Of a DNA stretch of 64,000 nt, positions 63,907 to 64,000 are shown in pieces (the stretch's first letter is position 1; each line of letters starts with the position of its first letter). Made by a program: the position numbers and the translations under genes. The notes under the pieces are model-generated. The model saw only the letters and a program-made list of their open reading frames with translations. It was not told the DNA's origin and made no database searches. Where the stretch lies: positions 33,669,512-33,733,511 of the forward strand of contig JAJKFL010000011.1 of assembly GCA_021186555.1 (NCBI GenBank). Direction: 5' to 3'. Origin of the DNA: Reticulitermes speratus (taxonomy: Eukaryota; Arthropoda; Insecta; Blattodea; Rhinotermitidae).

Positions 63907-64000
63907 TGACTTGTCTTCTCCAAAACTGTCCAGACTGGCTCTGGAGTCTACCCAGCACTTTATTCCATGGGCCCCTTCCAGCGGTTAAAGTATCCGGAGT
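63907..64000 (+). mobile_element. SINE-D, runs off window end
   Basis: TTCTCCAAAACTGTCCAGAC, GGCTCTGGAGTCTACCCAGC and CCAGCGGTTAAAGTATCC in SINE-D order; truncated by the window edge. Confidence 0.6.

Overview
The window looks like repeat-dominated intergenic or intronic DNA of a large insect genome. The mixture of several tRNA-derived SINE families, 3' ends of LINE retrotransposons, hAT-, pogo-, mariner- and piggyBac-like non-autonomous DNA elements and long minisatellites is eukaryotic. The style of the SINEs and LINE C-termini reminds me of cockroach or termite (Blattodea) sequence; that placement is inference from memory. I see no convincing host protein-coding gene, rRNA gene or functional tRNA gene. 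The only recognisable proteins are decayed reverse transcriptase C-termini (26606-27010, 38697-38966, 6927-7075 and fragments) and a mariner transposase C-terminus (60461-60877).

Labels used here are my own. SINE-A: 2268, 40005, 48333 and pieces. SINE-B: 20988, 27010. SINE-C: about 14 copies. SINE-D: about 15 copies. SINE-E: 15395. LINE-W encodes a [13 protein letters not shown] RT end. LINE-X encodes a WIGHILRR-type RT end. R is a dispersed repeat of about 0.5 kb (1437, 12812, 23094, 36222). Q is a dispersed sequence at 345, 16723 and 59085.

Layout. 0-9 kb: SINEs, hairpins, a 35-bp array (3711-4555) and a 39-bp array (6308-6926) that is an amplified LINE-X 3' end. 9-24 kb: foldbacks, nested SINEs, a 23-bp array (16375), a 53-bp array (19365) and a hAT MITE with an 8-bp target duplication (21702). 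24-34 kb: composite SINEs, a 30-bp array (25666), a LINE-W end split by a SINE (27010), and a SINE-C with seven tandem tRNA-like heads (32615-33469). 34-47 kb: TTAA-flanked elements carrying 114-bp repeats, a 27-bp array (37048), nested foldbacks (41786-42705) and a second multimeric SINE-C (44149-44983). 47-64 kb: a pogo-like element with a 37-bp array (51870), a 28-bp array beside a 1.26-kb foldback (55485-57470), a palindromic mariner derivative inside LINE-W (60410-61190) and a second hAT MITE copy (62884).

The most interesting signal is a short structured motif recurring about 20 times on both strands: CUGANGA, one U, a perfect helix, GAAA, then a short palindrome (mostly CAUG) and UA or UH, often bracketed by a matching outer stem. 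This is the layout of a type I hammerhead ribozyme with a minimal helix III, and the stems vary in sequence while staying paired. Many copies lie in foldback elements whose ends share ACCAACAAATGCACT. An invariant extra U after CUGANGA departs from the canonical hammerhead, so activity is a hypothesis.
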